DNA of 64,000 nt from Opisthocomus hoazin (taxonomy: Eukaryota > Chordata > Aves > Opisthocomiformes > Opisthocomidae): the NCBI RefSeq assembly GCF_030867145.1, contig NC_134421.1:30821979-30885978 (forward strand). The letters run 5' to 3'. The position numbers and the translations under genes are program-made. The notes below the pieces were generated by a model. The model ran no database searches. It worked only from the letters and a program-made list of their open reading frames with translations, and was not told the origin of the DNA. Below are positions 11,701 to 24,896 of the stretch, in pieces (position 1 is the stretch's first letter; each line of letters starts with the position of its first letter).

Positions 11701-14626
11701 AATTAAATTCTGATCAAAGAGATGGTTTCTCCGCCTAAGAAACTCCATCAGTTTAAACGCAGTAGAAGCAGCTCTGTGTAGCTTTATCTTAAAACAAACA
11801 CTTGGCCAGCTTGTTGGAACAGCAAGTTGCGTGCGCTTGTGGTAGTTTGTCCCAATTAATTAATTTTTGTAATTGCATACTGTAATAAAGAAACTTGATG
11901 GAGCTTGATGTTTTCAGGACTGTTGGCTTTTAAAAGGAAGATGTTATGTGCAGTGTTGAACCCCATAAGTTGAGTGAGTGATGTTGAGGAAACAGTGCTC
12001 GTCATAGGGCACTGATTAGCAGCAGATACATTAGTCAGAAGTGTTTTATTCAGAGTCACTGGTTCTGGATTGTACACAGTTGAAATCCGGTGCAGTATTT
12101 TGCTATGTTTGTTATAAAACAATGTTTTATTCCATCTGCGCTCTACAACAAGAAAATCTGTTGCAGATGTAATGTATATAGTAGCATAAGAAGCCTCCTG
12201 AGAGCAGCTAAAAGTGTTTGACAGATGGTAAGAGGCATTTGGGAAGTGAGACTTTCGTTTTGAGGAAGTAGCTTGGACCTGTGATGTTAGGAGAGGAATA
12301 AATAAACCACATTTTCTTGACACTCTTAATTATGGATGTGAGGTTTTATCTCAGCCTGTTCCCTCGGCACAGGGCACAGCACGGATCCTTCATCCACTAA
12401 AAATGCTACGTCTGTCTCTTTGGCAGTTCTCATGGTTCCAGTGACTTTAACACAATACGGGAATGTGTATATCTGATTTTCTTATTTTTTTCATTCAATC
12501 ACTCATCCATTTTGAAGCGTTCCTGTTGCATCTAAGCTTGGGCTAGTTCATATTCTATTTTCATACATTTTTCTAGTGCAATAATCCTGTCACCCAGTGT
12601 TTGTGTTGTAGTACTGCAGAAGCTGTTAATATGACTATTCAGTTAAGGGAAAAACAGCATGTTTCTTCTGGAGTTATCTTTTGCTTGCCTGCAAACTGAA
12701 GCCATAGTATTTTGAAGGTTTTTTTTTAAAGACCAGTTAGTTACTTTTTAAAAGACTTGGACTTGGTGCAGCTGTATTACTGGTCATTTAAACATGTGAA
12801 AAAATACTTTTGTTGATTTTAGTGTTCTTGCACAACTTGGGGAAGCATACGTATTGCAGGTGACTTTTGTTTGTTGATGGTTTTAGCTATTTAGGGAATT
12901 ATATATCAGAAGAAAAGAGGTTAGTTTTAATATTCATGTGTTTAAAGCTGATAGTAAGTGGGTGGTCCGGTAGACTGTGTCGGTTACTTGACTGTGGCTT
13001 GGACCTTACTTATCTTAGGAATGCTTTATTTATCTTAGGAATAGCTTTAGTAAATTACAGGATACTTTTCACCTCTTCTCTCCCCTCCAAGTGAATTATT
13101 TACTTGACTCTTCAAATGGCAGAAGCATCATTCCAAACTTGGCTTTGTCTCATGTACAGTAGGTCTTTACCTACAGAGGGCCTCATCTCAGTGGTTGCCA
13201 TATTCTTCCTCAAAAAGATGTTCTTTAGATATTGTATTTCTTATGGGTGATTGGGAGAGTTAAGACAGTTTGTTACTTATAACTAGATGATGCTACTTAG
13301 AGTGTTACATTGTTGATATGAGATAAGCCCTTTTCAGTGCTAAATAGCATATTTTTTTCTTTATTCTTGCATGTTAAATTCTGATGTAAATATCTGCTTA
13401 TGGACCGCTGTTTTTTTTCTTTGAAGCAGGCCGTAGCGTGAGAGGCCCTCTATGATCTGTTTCTGCAGGTGATGTGAATACTGTAGAGTAGATGCCTGGA
13501 GTTAGGGAAGTTCACTGCTCTTGGTCTCAAATAAATCCGCACAAGTTTGTCACCCCTGGTTCACGCGGTTCCTTCCAGACCCGTCTCGGCAGTGGCTGCC
13601 CGAGGGACCGGCTGTGGCGTGCGTGGGGCTGGGCAGTGGAAAGGAGCGGGGCAGGACTCCTGTTCCCGGTGCTGTCCGGAGGAGGCAGTTTGCTTACAGT
13701 GGAGGTTTTAGAGTGACTCGTGAGCCTTTATGTTGCATAAAGCAAATACTGTTCTTAAACACAGAAGGGATAGCTAGGATATTGTTCAGACATTAAACCA
13801 GTGAGTCTGCATAAACTGCAGTTCGTTGTTTTACAACTGTGGGAGTTGCATCCTGCAGCGCCATACTGTACCAGAAGAGCTGGTTTACCATTGTTCGTCA
13901 CTCGAGAACTAGTCTAAGAGAAGGACTACAGCCTGAACACAGATATTTAATGTGGCTCTAGAAGATCGCCAGCCTCCTTCCGTGTGTGATTTTACCTTTG
14001 TCCGATAAGAGCTCCATTATAAGGCTTTTGACGTAGCCAGTTTCTTTTGCATAACTGAGACCTCTTGTGATATTTCTTTCAGTATTTTTTCCAGTGGAAA
14101 GCAATCACAAAGAACAAGTTTATTTCTGTCTCTGAGCTGAGCCAGTTTAGGATCCATTTAGAGCGGTGCAATTAACTGCATAATGAATGGGAAATGTTTT
14201 GGTTGAAACAAATGTTGTATGACTTAACGCATATGATGCAGTGCATGTTACTCGGGCCTGACTCTGAGTGTGAACCATTTAACTTTTTCTCCCCCCTCAT
14301 CCCCACCCTCACGTGTAGCATGAAAATGAGGCAGTGCATTTGCTTGATGGATTTGTTAATTTCTCCTTTTGTAGTTTGCCATTGGTGTATCTCTCACCTT
14401 TTAGACAGGCACAGATAATCGTTATGCTGCTTGTGTAGGAGGATGACATTAGCGCCGACTCCTTGTCTGTGTTGCCGCCTGCACTGCGGCTGCCGAATGT
14501 GAAGCTGCAGTTGTATGTGAGCTTTACTGAACACTGGCTCCTTGGAGTTACAACTGGGAGCTAAACTTGATGTAACTGCTAGGAGTGGTGCTTGGTGGTG
14601 GTGGTGCGGACGACCAGGGAAGCTTT
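8172..14626 (+). other. OSBPL8: OSBPL8 intron 1, first unique segment
   Basis: The CpG-island shoulder fades by about 8.72 kb into AT-rich sequence with T runs (about 9942-9954) and no recognisable exon. A local GC-rich patch lies at about 13540-13690. No transposon was recognised here. Confidence 0.6.
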
Positions 14627-14870
14627 CATAGAATCATATGTTGGAAAAGACCTCTTAAGATCATCAAGTCCAACCGTTACCCCAACACCACCATGCCTAC
14701 TAAATCATATCCCAAAGTGCCACATCTACACTTTTTTTGAACACCTCTAGGGATGGTGACTCAACCACTTCCCTGGGCAGCCTATTCCAATGCCTCACCA
14801 GTCTTTCAGAAATTTTTCCTAATATCCAATCTAAAATCTAAATCTTTGGTTCAGGCTTTGCTCCTTTCCA
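14627..14870 (-). mobile_element. CR1 LINE 3'-end fragment
   Basis: The plus strand starts with the reverse complement of the CR1 3' tail (CATAGAATCATATGTTGG) followed by the usual landmarks: CAAGTCCAAC, GATGGTGACTCAACCACTTCC, CTGGGCAGCCTATTCCA and TTTTTCCTAATATCCAATCTAAA. It is 5'-truncated and covers only the 3' UTR and the last part of the RT ORF. It is antisense to OSBPL8. Confidence 0.9.
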
Positions 14871-17800
14871 GGTAAAGAGAGGTCAACCAAGCACTTCAGA
14901 AAGCGGACCTGTCTTCTGCTGGATAGATGGACGTATAATTTAATGTTTTTGGAAGAAGTCACCTGCTCTGTGCTCTAGTATGTGTACTGCTGGTGTTACT
15001 CTCTTTTTGCACTAGTCCTGGAAGCTGCTGCACTACAGGACACTCAAGATTACTGATTTTTTTTTTTATTTTTTTTTTACAGTCTAGAAGACTGAGTAAC
15101 TTTAAAAAAAGGCCATATACTTTTAATAAGATCAGCGTGTTTAAAGTATTTATATATAGTCCATGTACAAATACTCACCTATATTAGGGTGATGCGTATA
15201 GGATGGTAACTAAGGAAAACTTAAACTTTTTCTAGTATACTAGTCCTAGAAATACAGGAGTGGTCCTGAGTTGAAGTATTAATATGATGAAAATGACAAG
15301 AATTGAAGAAAAGTGGCACAGCTATTGTTCGTTTTAGCAAACAGTCCTTAAGTAATTACTAATAAGTTTAATCCAAGTCTGAGGGAAACAGAGTTTGTGT
15401 AGAAGCTGAAGCAGAGTTAAAAATAGAAAAAAGCTTTAAAATGATTTGTTGAAGACCTCAAATAATAGCCAGTGTGATTGGGAGGAAAAACTGCAGAAGA
15501 AAAATTTTGTAGACTTGAGTCAGAAACAGGCATCAACTTGGTGTGAATTCATTGTTCCTAATAGCATGGCCTCTTTCCAGCCAACATTGGCACGTGAAGG
15601 TACAGCACACCAGCTAAGCTTTGTTAACTGTCTTTGCACTCTAAATCTGGGGCAAATGCAGTGATCATTTGGCTTTGGCTAGTCTCTCTGGGCTTGTTAC
15701 ATGCACTATACAGTCTACGTACGTTTGTTCTGAGGATAGTATACAGGGTTCTATCTGATTTTGGATAATAAGTTAAATTTTGCTAGTACTGGATGTGTAG
15801 TTGAGTAACTGGTTATGCTGCAGCAGAAGTTACTGCAGAAATGCTCTCTTCCCTTATTGCTCATTCTTCTCAGTGGTCTTTTCCCCATTTGGGAGGGGGA
15901 AAGGTCTGTGCGTCAGGAGAAGTCATTTAGGTCTTGTATTGGGGAGCCAAGTTCCAAGGTCTACAAGAATCAATGTCGGGATCAACAATAGTGTTTAGAC
16001 TTGCATGATTTTCAGCTCTCCAGATGCCAGACTATGAGTAAGTCTCTGAGCAAGATATGCGCTCTTCTGCTATTTCCGTTTCTTCCGGGGACAAAAAATG
16101 CTCTGTGCTTCTTTGTTGTATTACCTTCTTTTTTCCTCCTGATCATACTGTCTTTCCAATTCAGGCAATGTCATGAAAGTTACGGCAATGTGGAGGAAGG
16201 GAGCAGAAGGAGGATTGAGTAACATTGTTAGATTATTGCTTGAAGCAGCAGGTAGGGTTAATAGTGTGGCTGAATATCTGTCTGTGGTTCTTGTAGCTGA
16301 CATCTACCATACGTAGTGTGGCTGTAATGTGCACTTCGCTAATGGAGGAGTATCTTTTGTGCGTGCAGATGACTCGCATCGCTTTCCTAACCTAATGGCA
16401 TCTTTTCTGGCAGTGTAGAGGTGGCCTTTTTGCTTCTCTTCCATCTGTTCTTCTGCGTAAGTAGGATGGTGAGGGCCTTCTGCTTGTTAGTTTTATTGAG
16501 GAAAAGACATCTGGGATTACTGTGTTCCTGTGATATGACCTGTCTACTTTCTCCTGCAATTCCAGCTACACTATCTGTCCAATTTCACTGGTTACTTACC
16601 ATCTTTCTCCTGCCTTGGTCTCCTACACAGATCACGGTTAAATTGCTGCAGGGAATTTTCTGCCTCATTTTTTGTAAGTCTAGGCACCATCTGACTAATG
16701 TTAGCTTTAGCTCTTTTCAAAAGATTATAGTTTTAGAAGAGGGCATGATCATAACCTTGTATTCCCTGCAGATAGCTCAGACGATGCAGAGAACTACTAG
16801 CTGGGGAGGGGATTGGGGTTTTCTGGGTTTTTTTTGTTTTTTGTTTTTTGTTTTTTTTTTTAAAGTGGTATGCTCATTTGTGTTATATAGACAGTGGTAT
16901 GTGCTGTCTGTGTGTGATACAGACGGTGCCTGTGTAGTATCTGCTTTCCTTCAAGGACTTGCTTAACCTGTCAGACATAATCTGCATGTGTGCATGTATA
17001 TATTTGCGTGTAGTAGTAATACATCAGAAGCAGATAACCTCCTGTAAACTGCTAGCTGGCAATCCTCAGTGTAGAGCTCTTGGCTTGCTCTTCAGGCCAA
17101 CATAGCAGTAGGGGTAGCTGTGACCTGGAGTTGTTCATGTTATTTGCAGCCTCCTTTAGAAAAAGAAGCTTTTCGTATGGATAAGCAAAGCAACTTTGAT
17201 CAATCTGTATGATGCAAATTGTAGACTTTCAAGGTACCTCTTTGCTTTGATTAGCATCTTTAAAAAAAAAAAAGTCTAAATTGAGTCTGCATAATACATG
17301 AGAAGTTGCAATTCTAAGCCAGTAATTCTGGCTTCAAAAATTTACACTGCGGATTTTGCAAGGCTGTCTATTATGACGTGTTGGAGGCAGAAGATTCATG
17401 TAACAGTACATATTTCCTGTTCTGAAATTACAATTTTGTAATGTTTCTTTTACGATCGAGTGCAAATCTCATCAGTAATTAAAATGTAGTCTTTGATATT
17501 GCAGAGAGAAGCCCGTGAGCTAACATTTGAATCTTGTTTTGTTTGCAGAAGTAAGGACCACACACTAACCTACCTATAAAAAATATACTGCTTTCTGTTT
17601 TTAAAAACAGTACCTTGAATCTAGCTTGCAAATAGGATTGTAGTTATACTTAACTGTCACTAACCTGTGCTGCCTTGAAAAGGGACTCGATGAATCTTAA
17701 TGCAGACAACTGCATTAAAATACCTCTGATAGAAAATCATCGGGGAAAACATGGTCTTAAGGCCTGTGATATTTACAAGCAAAAAGAAACCTCCTCTACA

Positions 17801-20800
17801 CAAATGCCAACTCTATCTATTTGAAGAACACACAGAATTAGTGAGTGTAAGGAGGGGTTTTAAGACAGATTTTTGAAATCATCAACAAGAGTGAATGTTC
17901 TTCCTTGATGAAAAAAGTTCTTTCATTAAAGAAGAAAGTCTGCTGAGGCAAGGAAGCATCAAGTAGAATGCTTATATGTGCTAATCAAGGCAGAAAACAG
18001 AATGGAGAGAAACAAGCTGCCCTAAAAAATGAGGGGAAAAACTGGTGAAAAATAAACGTGAGAGAGTGTACAGATGGATCTGTACTATGTCAGCTACTTG
18101 GGTTAAATATTAACTATACATGCTTAGTGCTTTAAAGAACAGTGGTTGATACTCCTCTCTATGCATAACAAGAATATTTTCTTTTAAGCTTCATAATCAG
18201 TTCCTTCCAGTGTCATCAGCTCCGTTTGGTTCTCAGCTTGGAACAGGAAAACATGCTTCTTCTTAAACTAAGTACTGGTGTAAGGAAATGAGGCCTGTAG
18301 CGCGAGAGGGTTTGGTTTATGGTGGTTTTGCTTTGTTTTGGTTTTTAGATTTGTAGAAGACCTCTGTTCTGGTCCCTGTCACATCACAGGTTACAAATCC
18401 TGCTATTTTGATTTTCAGAGGTGTGTTCTTGTTGAATTAAAACAAGCTTTAGTACTTTTCCCCCTGTTTTTGGCATATAAACAAGATTTGTCTTCACTGA
18501 ACTTCAGAAAGTTGTCCTTGTATAAGTTATTGTTGATTTCTACTTTCTTGCCAAATAGAGCTTGATTTATCTCAAAAAAATTATAAAAGATCTGGTAGGT
18601 GGTCACTGTTTTCAAGCATAATAAATCAATGAATGTATGTTGTAGCATTTATTGAAGGTAAATATTTAATTTTTGTTAATTAAAAGTGACCAGAACAGAA
18701 CTATTATGCATAATGTTTTAACATATATTTTATTAATTATCAAATGATATTTTATTCATTTTTATGAAATAAACTGGTTGTTCTTTGGTTATCTTAAGCC
18801 AATATGTGACTGACAGATTGTTTTTGTAAATACAACCCATGTACGAACAGAACTTATGTTATCTTGTAATGTAAATATTCTGGAAGAACCTCCATTTTAT
18901 TAATTGTCATGTAAGCAGCATTGATGGAATTGGGGCATGAACAGAATAAGGTGAAAGTCAACATTCAGCTGTGCTGTTTCATTTGCTCTATTCTGTGAAT
19001 GCTTCCAAGTATCACCCGTAGTCTTTCATTCAAAAAGACAATAAATTATTTATCTTTACATCCTATATAGGTTAAATATTTGTCAGTAGAAAGTTCAGAA
19101 AAATACGTTGCAGATGTTGTTCTACTTATCTTTCTGCATTGTAGTTCTCCTTTGTTCCCTTACGTGGATTTATTTGGGAACTCTGTTGCTTAATTATTCT
19201 GTATAATAAATTGTGGAGTGGTCCTTCCTCCTATTAAAGGGGCAAGAATTAATTATGCCTCTGAAGTTCTTACCAGCATGACAGTACTCATGCTGTGAAC
19301 AGTTCAAAATCCTATCTTTCTACTACATTTGTTGTTCTTTGGCAGAACTCGCAACAATAGCTTGTGCATCAAGTTATTGAAGACCCAGCAGAAAACTTAC
19401 ACTACTGAATGGCTTAGTCTGCTTTTGGAAAAGAGACCGGTCATGCTTCTGTACACTGTGGTCACTCGGTATCGCTGAGTAGCAACGAGAGGTTCAAGCC
19501 TCTCAAAACTCTGGCTCTTCTGATTTTTGTTATTAATTTTAAACTTCAGAAAGCTAAGGCTTGTTGCATCATAAGCAAATAGTGTAAAGGGTAACTTGGT
19601 TGTGTATTGTTCCTGAGAACTGTAGACTAAAGACAATGAGTTTTTAATTATTTTTATAATTCTGAATATGGAATTTTGTCTGGCAGTTGACCTTTTGTGA
19701 ACATAGTGTTTACAAAAGTATTTGTGGTGGCAGACATGGTAGAGGAAAGGGAAAGCAGGGTGACAGAGACCTGAGGTTACTCTCAATATATAGTGTCCAG
19801 AAGTGATAGCTGAAACATGTCTGAGATACTGCACGTAAGTCTGGACTATTATTCATTGTAGGTATTTTTGTAGACATTTTTGTGGGTTTAAAAAAATGCT
19901 TACCTTTCCAGTGTTAACAATGTTTCATTTCATCAATTTGGATTTTTTTTTTTTACTGTTAGTTTCTTGTAGGTGATTCAAATGTAATCTGCTTGTTTAG
20001 CGGATATTTCTTAAAAATGCAGACTTAAGAAGCTTGGGTTGTCTTGCAAGATGAGTAGCATCTGTTGTGATTCATACGGCTTTAAGATGTTGGGGGAAGT
20101 GCTTTAGAAGCAAGCTCTTGTCTCGTAGAATGATTTTCTGAGTATGATTTAGTGCCTTGATAGAGATGGTGTTTGAATTTGAGCCTCTATCTGTGAATTG
20201 TTTGATTGAGGGAAGGGAGGTGGTTTTTTGGGTGTGTGGCTGTTGGTTTGTTTTTTTTGTTTTTTTGTGTGTGGTTTTTTTTTTTTTTAGGCAGCAGCTG
20301 GTGTTGTCATGACCTGTGACTTGCTATAGCTGACCTTCCGCAGCCTGCACTGCGTGTTCTGCGGCAGGGCAGCCCACAGCGGAAATTCTACAGCAGTGAG
20401 AAGTAATTGCTAAACAAGTTTCACATTGGTGAAAACCTGGGAAAAAAAACGTAAGTGAAGGAAGGCATGTGTATGTTATTGGGGTTTTAACTTGTAATCT
20501 GAAAGCCCTCACTGAATCCTCACCCCCTTCTCCAGTGTCAAGGGTGCCAAGAGTTGAGTCTTGGAGGAGGAGAGGAGAGATGGTGGGGATTTTCTATTAC
20601 CACTTAAGGGTGTAGTAGATACAGTTTTCACTCAGCATCTGACCTCTTCTTGTGACACAACGTTGCTGTTACCATCAAAACTGCATGAAAGCCTGCTGTA
20701 GCTCTGGCAGGCTTAATCTCCATCCTGTTGCAGGATCATGGTTGCTTGAAATTTATTCTATGTTTTTAAAAAAATAGATTTTTTTTTTTAAATTTTATTC

Positions 20801-22711
20801 CCATGTTTGTCTTGTTGTAGCCATCTTCTAGACAATTGCTCTGTGTCATTAGCTCTTTTGGTTGTACTTGTCTGACACTTTCAAGTGCCTTTTCTCCATC
20901 CCAGCTTTATTCTAGGTTTCTGCTTGGATAATGACATTATTTAGCATCACGTATAACTACCTTGTCATCTTCAATGTCCATAATATTTTCATCTTTAGCC
21001 CCAAGCACCTCTCATTTTCTTCTTTCGTTTAAGCATATAGTAGCATATTTGGTTTTCTTCTTGGCTGCTATCCTACCTTAGCAACTTAGAAACCTAGTAG
21101 CATTTTTGTCTGTTCTTTTGCTTTTCGTTACTTTTGCTGGAGGAAAATACAGGTGTTGACTGATTTGAGCTTACCAACATCCTTGCATATTTTGCTGTTG
21201 TGAAATTTTGAACGTCTCTGCTTGAAACCTGTGCGTGGCAATCTTTGCTGCTTAACTTGTAAAGATCATGCTGTTGTAACAGTGTGGGAGAAGCTGCAGT
21301 GGAGGTGCTTATGTCAGCAAGCGTTTCCTCCTGCCCCAAACAAATTACTACAGGCATAAGCTGCACAAGCAAAAATAGTAACACTTGACTCCTCCCAGTA
21401 CTGTGTCCAGGGAGTTTATCGGCATAAATTTGTTTGCTAGGACCAACACTTGTAGGAGCCCTACTGCTAATACTCTGGTGGAATGCAGTGATATCAGTCT
21501 GCTCTCCATTGCAGCCTTGGACTTTGTTATGTTCGCTGACTTAATGCCACGTTATTGTATCTTCTGCTCCTCCTTAGTCACCGTTGCTGATGTCTCATGC
21601 CCCTTGTAGTTCCCAGTGAATGTTTTGCTGAGGAGCGATTACAGTAATTTTAATCTTAAGAGAAGCAGGCTGTCCTTCCTGATAGGAAGTGGAAATGCTG
21701 CTCTCTTATGAATTCTAAGCGTTACGATGAGAAGCTCTCATGCTTGGTGTCCTGGGAGAACTTGTTTGAGCTAGCGTTTATGTACTTAGCTTGAGATGCA
21801 TAATGAGGTAGACAGGAGAGAGTTTTTAGCTGGGGAAGCATTGAATCTGCTGTTGAGGTGGTTCCTAAAACTGTTGACTTGCTCGTGATTGAGCCGTTTT
21901 TCTATCTGTTATGAAATAAATATGAACCCATCATGAAGGCGGCATGGGATTTTCATAGTCATGCTCTTAATTCAACCTGTGTGGCAGAATCTGTAAGATT
22001 TGTAGCAGTGCGGTATAGCATAGTTTCCTTTTCTCAAAAAACTCCAGTTAAAATTTTAGGAAGAAGGGGAATTGCCATTCAAGGCAGTACATATCTGAAT
22101 GCCTGTCACTCATGTTTTCCAGGAGTGAGCAGTGGTTCATTTTTGTGAAGCTTATGGCATCCGTGTCATGAAGCACGCAGAGTCACCTTTCAGACAAAAG
22201 TGACTGCTTCTGGGAGGTTCTACATGGAAAGCTTGTTGCTGATACACTAGAGCCATCTTAAAGAAAAGAGTTGGAGAGATTAGTGTTCAACTTGGGTGCT
22301 TGCTGTGCAGGCCAGTATTTTCTGTAAAATCCATACCCTGATTCCAGGCATATTGGAAGCCCAGAGGATCCAGATGTGCCCTACTACATCAGAACAGCAC
22401 TTTCTGTTCAGAAATTGGAGGCTGTTACAGAAGACTTATTTTGATTTTGGTCAACTGACATAAAATTTCGTAGTGTGCTCAAATCCCATACACAGGAACA
22501 CTTTATTGTGGGTCTCTGTTTTAAGGATGTTATCTCACTTGAAGTAGCTTTAAATTTTTAAGTTTAATTGGCATTATGGTGCATGCCATTAGTCAGCTGA
22601 GAAGGGACCAAGATTTTGTGTTTCAAATTAATACATTTTGCATGCTTTCTTATTACGTATGGTATGTTCTGCAAATGCTTAAGCTGAAGACTTTTGCAGC
22701 AACCTTAAGCT
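14871..22711 (+). other. OSBPL8: OSBPL8 intron 1, second unique segment
   Basis: No exon or transposon was recognised. There are poly-T tracts at about 15059-15080, a TTTTTTG-type tract at about 16828-16861 and another T-rich block at about 20245-20289. About 18650-19080 is markedly AT-rich with TTAATTAA and ATTAATTA motifs. A 181-codon ORF at 16421-16966 runs through one T tract and looks spurious. Confidence 0.55.
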
Positions 22712-22716
22712 ATATT
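22712..22716. repeat. Target-site duplication, left copy (ATATT)
   Basis: ATATT here is repeated exactly at 23232-23236 on the other side of the solo LTR. A 5-bp duplication is the size expected for ERV-L integrases. Confidence 0.8.
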
Positions 22717-23231
22717 TATCGTGGTCTAGCACCAGCCAGCAACTGGGACCATGCAGCCACTCGCTCACTTCTCCCCTCACAGTGGGATGGGGAGGACAAT
22801 GGAAAAAAAATAGTAAAACTCATGGGTTGAGATGAAGACAGTTTAAAAGGAAAATAATAATAATAATACTACTATATACAAAACAAGTAATGCACAATGC
22901 AGTTGCTCACCACCCGATGAACGGTCTTGAGCCCGTCGCTGAGCAGCAGTCGCTGTCCCTGGCCAACTCCCCCAGCTTACATGCTGAGCATGATGCCATA
23001 TGGCATGGCATATCCCTTTGGCCAGTTGGGGTCAGCTGCCCTGGCTGTGTCCCCTCCCAGCTTCCTGTACACCGGGCAGCCCAGCAGGAGAAGCTGAGAA
23101 GTCCTTGATGACTTAGCAACAACTAAAAATATCAGTATGTTCTCAACATTATTTTCATCCCAAATTCAAAGCACAGCGCTACAGCAACTACTAGGAGGAA
23201 AATTAACTCCATCCCAGCTGAAACCAGGACA
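22717..23231 (-). mobile_element. Solo LTR, bird ERV-L-like, with 5-bp TSD
   Basis: Read on the minus strand, the element starts TGTCCTGGTTTCAGCTGGGA at 23231 and ends ...CCACGATA at 22717, so the expected terminal CA has become TA. It is flanked by perfect 5-bp direct repeats ATATT at 22712-22716 and 23232-23236, which sets both ends. The head and the central GCTGACCCCAACTGGCC block match the LTRs of the provirus at 24477, so they belong to the same superfamily. An AAT-type microsatellite lies inside at about 22855-22873. No internal sequence remains. Confidence 0.88.
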
Positions 23232-23236
23232 ATATT
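23232..23236. repeat. Target-site duplication, right copy (ATATT)
   Basis: Exact partner of 22712-22716, abutting the LTR end GGACA. Confidence 0.8.
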
Positions 23237-24023
23237 CTGTTTATTGTGCTGCTGACCCCCAGGTTAATGTAGAGAGCTGAGCTGTGTAAAACACTGCCAT
23301 CTACAGCACAGCTGCGTAGAGGAGCTGTCAAGGGTAACTTGGCAGTGATCAAGATAACTCCGTGTTGGAGTTAAATGCTTGAAATTTGTCTTAATTTGTC
23401 TTGGCATGAAGATGATTCTGACTTTTAGCCACCTCATAAAGGGGCTGCTTTCAAAATGAATAGCTAATTCAAGCTTGTCTAAGTATCTGAACAGATGCTT
23501 GTGAAGCAGATATTTTGTGTGTATTTGAAAAGAAATTTTTAAAATGAAAAAAAAAAAATATTGCCACTGAACTCCAGTAGTGAATGGATGAAGTTGTACC
23601 AAGATATAATATGTAGATCACTGGAAACAAATTTCTGGTGTTAAAACTGAATAGTAACTGTAAAATGGTGATAATTGTCTCTGATTCACTAGACAATCAG
23701 AGCTCTCTTCACCTACTTTTCCTTCTGTTGAAAAAGAAAAGTTATGATTCTGTGTATTGTTTTAAGTGGAAAAAACCCCCATGAATTTATTTGCTCTGAC
23801 ACTAAACACTAATTATGATGGTTCATGTGAAGGGATAGGAGGAAGAAGAAATTATGAAGAGATGCAGGTTTTTCTTCTGTTGTCATGATGTTACAGTCTC
23901 CTATACAGAATGCTGTGAAAGAACTATAATGTTATTAAAAGAGCAGAGTTTCATACCTCGCTTAAAATCTTTTAGTATAATATGAATTTCAAGCTCAGTT
24001 GGGAAAGTGTGGAAAACAGGAAT
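23237..24023 (+). other. OSBPL8: OSBPL8 intron 1, unique sequence
   Basis: AT-rich sequence between the solo LTR and a CR1 fragment. I see no exon or repeat. Confidence 0.55.
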
Positions 24024-24190
24024 AATCACAGAATCACAGAATGGTAGGGGTTGGAAGGGACCTCTGTGGGTCATCTAGTCCAACCCAACCCCTGCCAAAG
24101 CAGGGTCACCTACAGCAGGCTGCACAGGATCTTGTCCAGGCAGGTCTTGAATATCTCCAGAGAAGGAGAATCCACCACCTCTGTGGGCAG
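24024..24190 (-). mobile_element. CR1 LINE 3'-end fragment (short)
   Basis: It starts at the inverted CR1 tail (TCACAGAATCACAGAATGG) and carries GGTTGGAAGGGACCTCTGTG and CAGGTCTTGAATATCTCCAG. It is almost identical to the start of the longer CR1 copy at 32688, so both belong to the same subfamily. It stops after about 165 bp at the CTGTGGGCAG block. Confidence 0.9.
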
Positions 24191-24330
24191 AATAGTAGTT
24201 AATTTACTTTCAAACAAAGCTGCAGAGTGCATTTGGTCTGCACCTGTGACAGTGTTTGTCATGCAAAGTAGCTCTGGTTCAGAGTCTGGATACACTGAAA
24301 GGCTCTTGTAAGTGGCTGGACATTGGTCTA

Positions 24331-24406
24331 CTATAATCTTTTGTTTCTTTCATTATTTAGGGGTGTGACTATAGTCTTCTATTCCCTTCATTATCCAGGG
24401 GTGTGG
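24331..24406. repeat. Tandem duplication of a 38-bp unit
   Basis: Units 24331-24368 and 24369-24406 are adjacent and equal in length. They share the CTATARTCTT start, a CTTCATTAT or TTTCATTAT core and the AGGGGTGTG end, differing at several bases. The duplication ends 70 bp before the provirus and predates or is independent of it. Confidence 0.75.
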
Positions 24407-24471
24407 TAATAGAATAAAGTAGCGATTGCCCCAGCTGCAACAAAACCAAGGGGTTCAAAAGAAACCTGTTC

Positions 24472-24476
24472 ATCAG
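24472..24476. repeat. Provirus target-site duplication, left copy (ATCAG)
   Basis: ATCAG immediately precedes the 5' LTR TGTCC and recurs at 31123-31127 directly after the 3' LTR. The exact flanking match shows a single, unrearranged integration. Confidence 0.9.
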
Positions 24477-24890
24477 TGTCCTGGGTTTGGCCAGGACAGG
24501 GTTAATTTTCACCGGACTCCAGGAAGGGGCATAGCCGGGGGGTGGAGGCTGACCCCACCTGGCCAGACAGAGCCCGGTATTCCATACCATGTGACGTCAC
24601 GCTGGGTTCTGGTGAGGGGGGCGGCGCGGCAGGGACTCACTCGCGGCTCGGGAGTGCGTGGCGCCAGTCCTGTCCGAGAGAGCGGGTCTGTTGTGCGAGT
24701 TTGTGTCGTATTTTCTCCTTATCTGTATCGTTGTTGTTCCTGTTTCCCTCTGTTTGCTGTTTCTGTTAAACTGCCCTTATCCCGACCCACCAGTTTCTGC
24801 CTCTTTCTTTTCATTCTCCTCCGCACCGCGGCGGTGGGAGGGGCGGCCGCGTGGCGCTTTTTGTTGCCGGCAGCAGCCGAAACCAAAACA
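24477..24890 (+). repeat. Provirus 5' LTR
   Basis: The 414-bp LTR begins TGTCCTGGGTTTGGCC and ends AACCAAAACA (TG...CA). It is homologous along its whole length to 30704-31122. It contains a perfect CRE palindrome TGACGTCA at 24592-24599. I see no AATAAA in it, so the U3/R/U5 limits are not assigned. As a sense-oriented LTR in the first intron it could in principle start transcripts that splice to OSBPL8 exon 2, but no data here show this. Confidence 0.95.
24592..24599. promoter_or_regulatory. CRE/ATF palindrome in 5' LTR
   Basis: Perfect TGACGTCA, conserved at the matching position of the 3' LTR (30818-30825). This is the known CREB/ATF consensus. Use as an LTR enhancer is inferred. Confidence 0.6.
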
Positions 24891-24896
24891 TTAATT

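Noticed and set aside
13437..13468. Possible cryptic exon (T-rich tract, AAGCAG acceptor, GCAGGTGATG donor)
   Set aside because: Too short to separate from chance splice-like motifs and has no coding match.
16421..16966. 181-codon plus-strand ORF
   Set aside because: Leu/Phe-rich translation of a T-rich tract with no domain; runs through low-complexity sequence.
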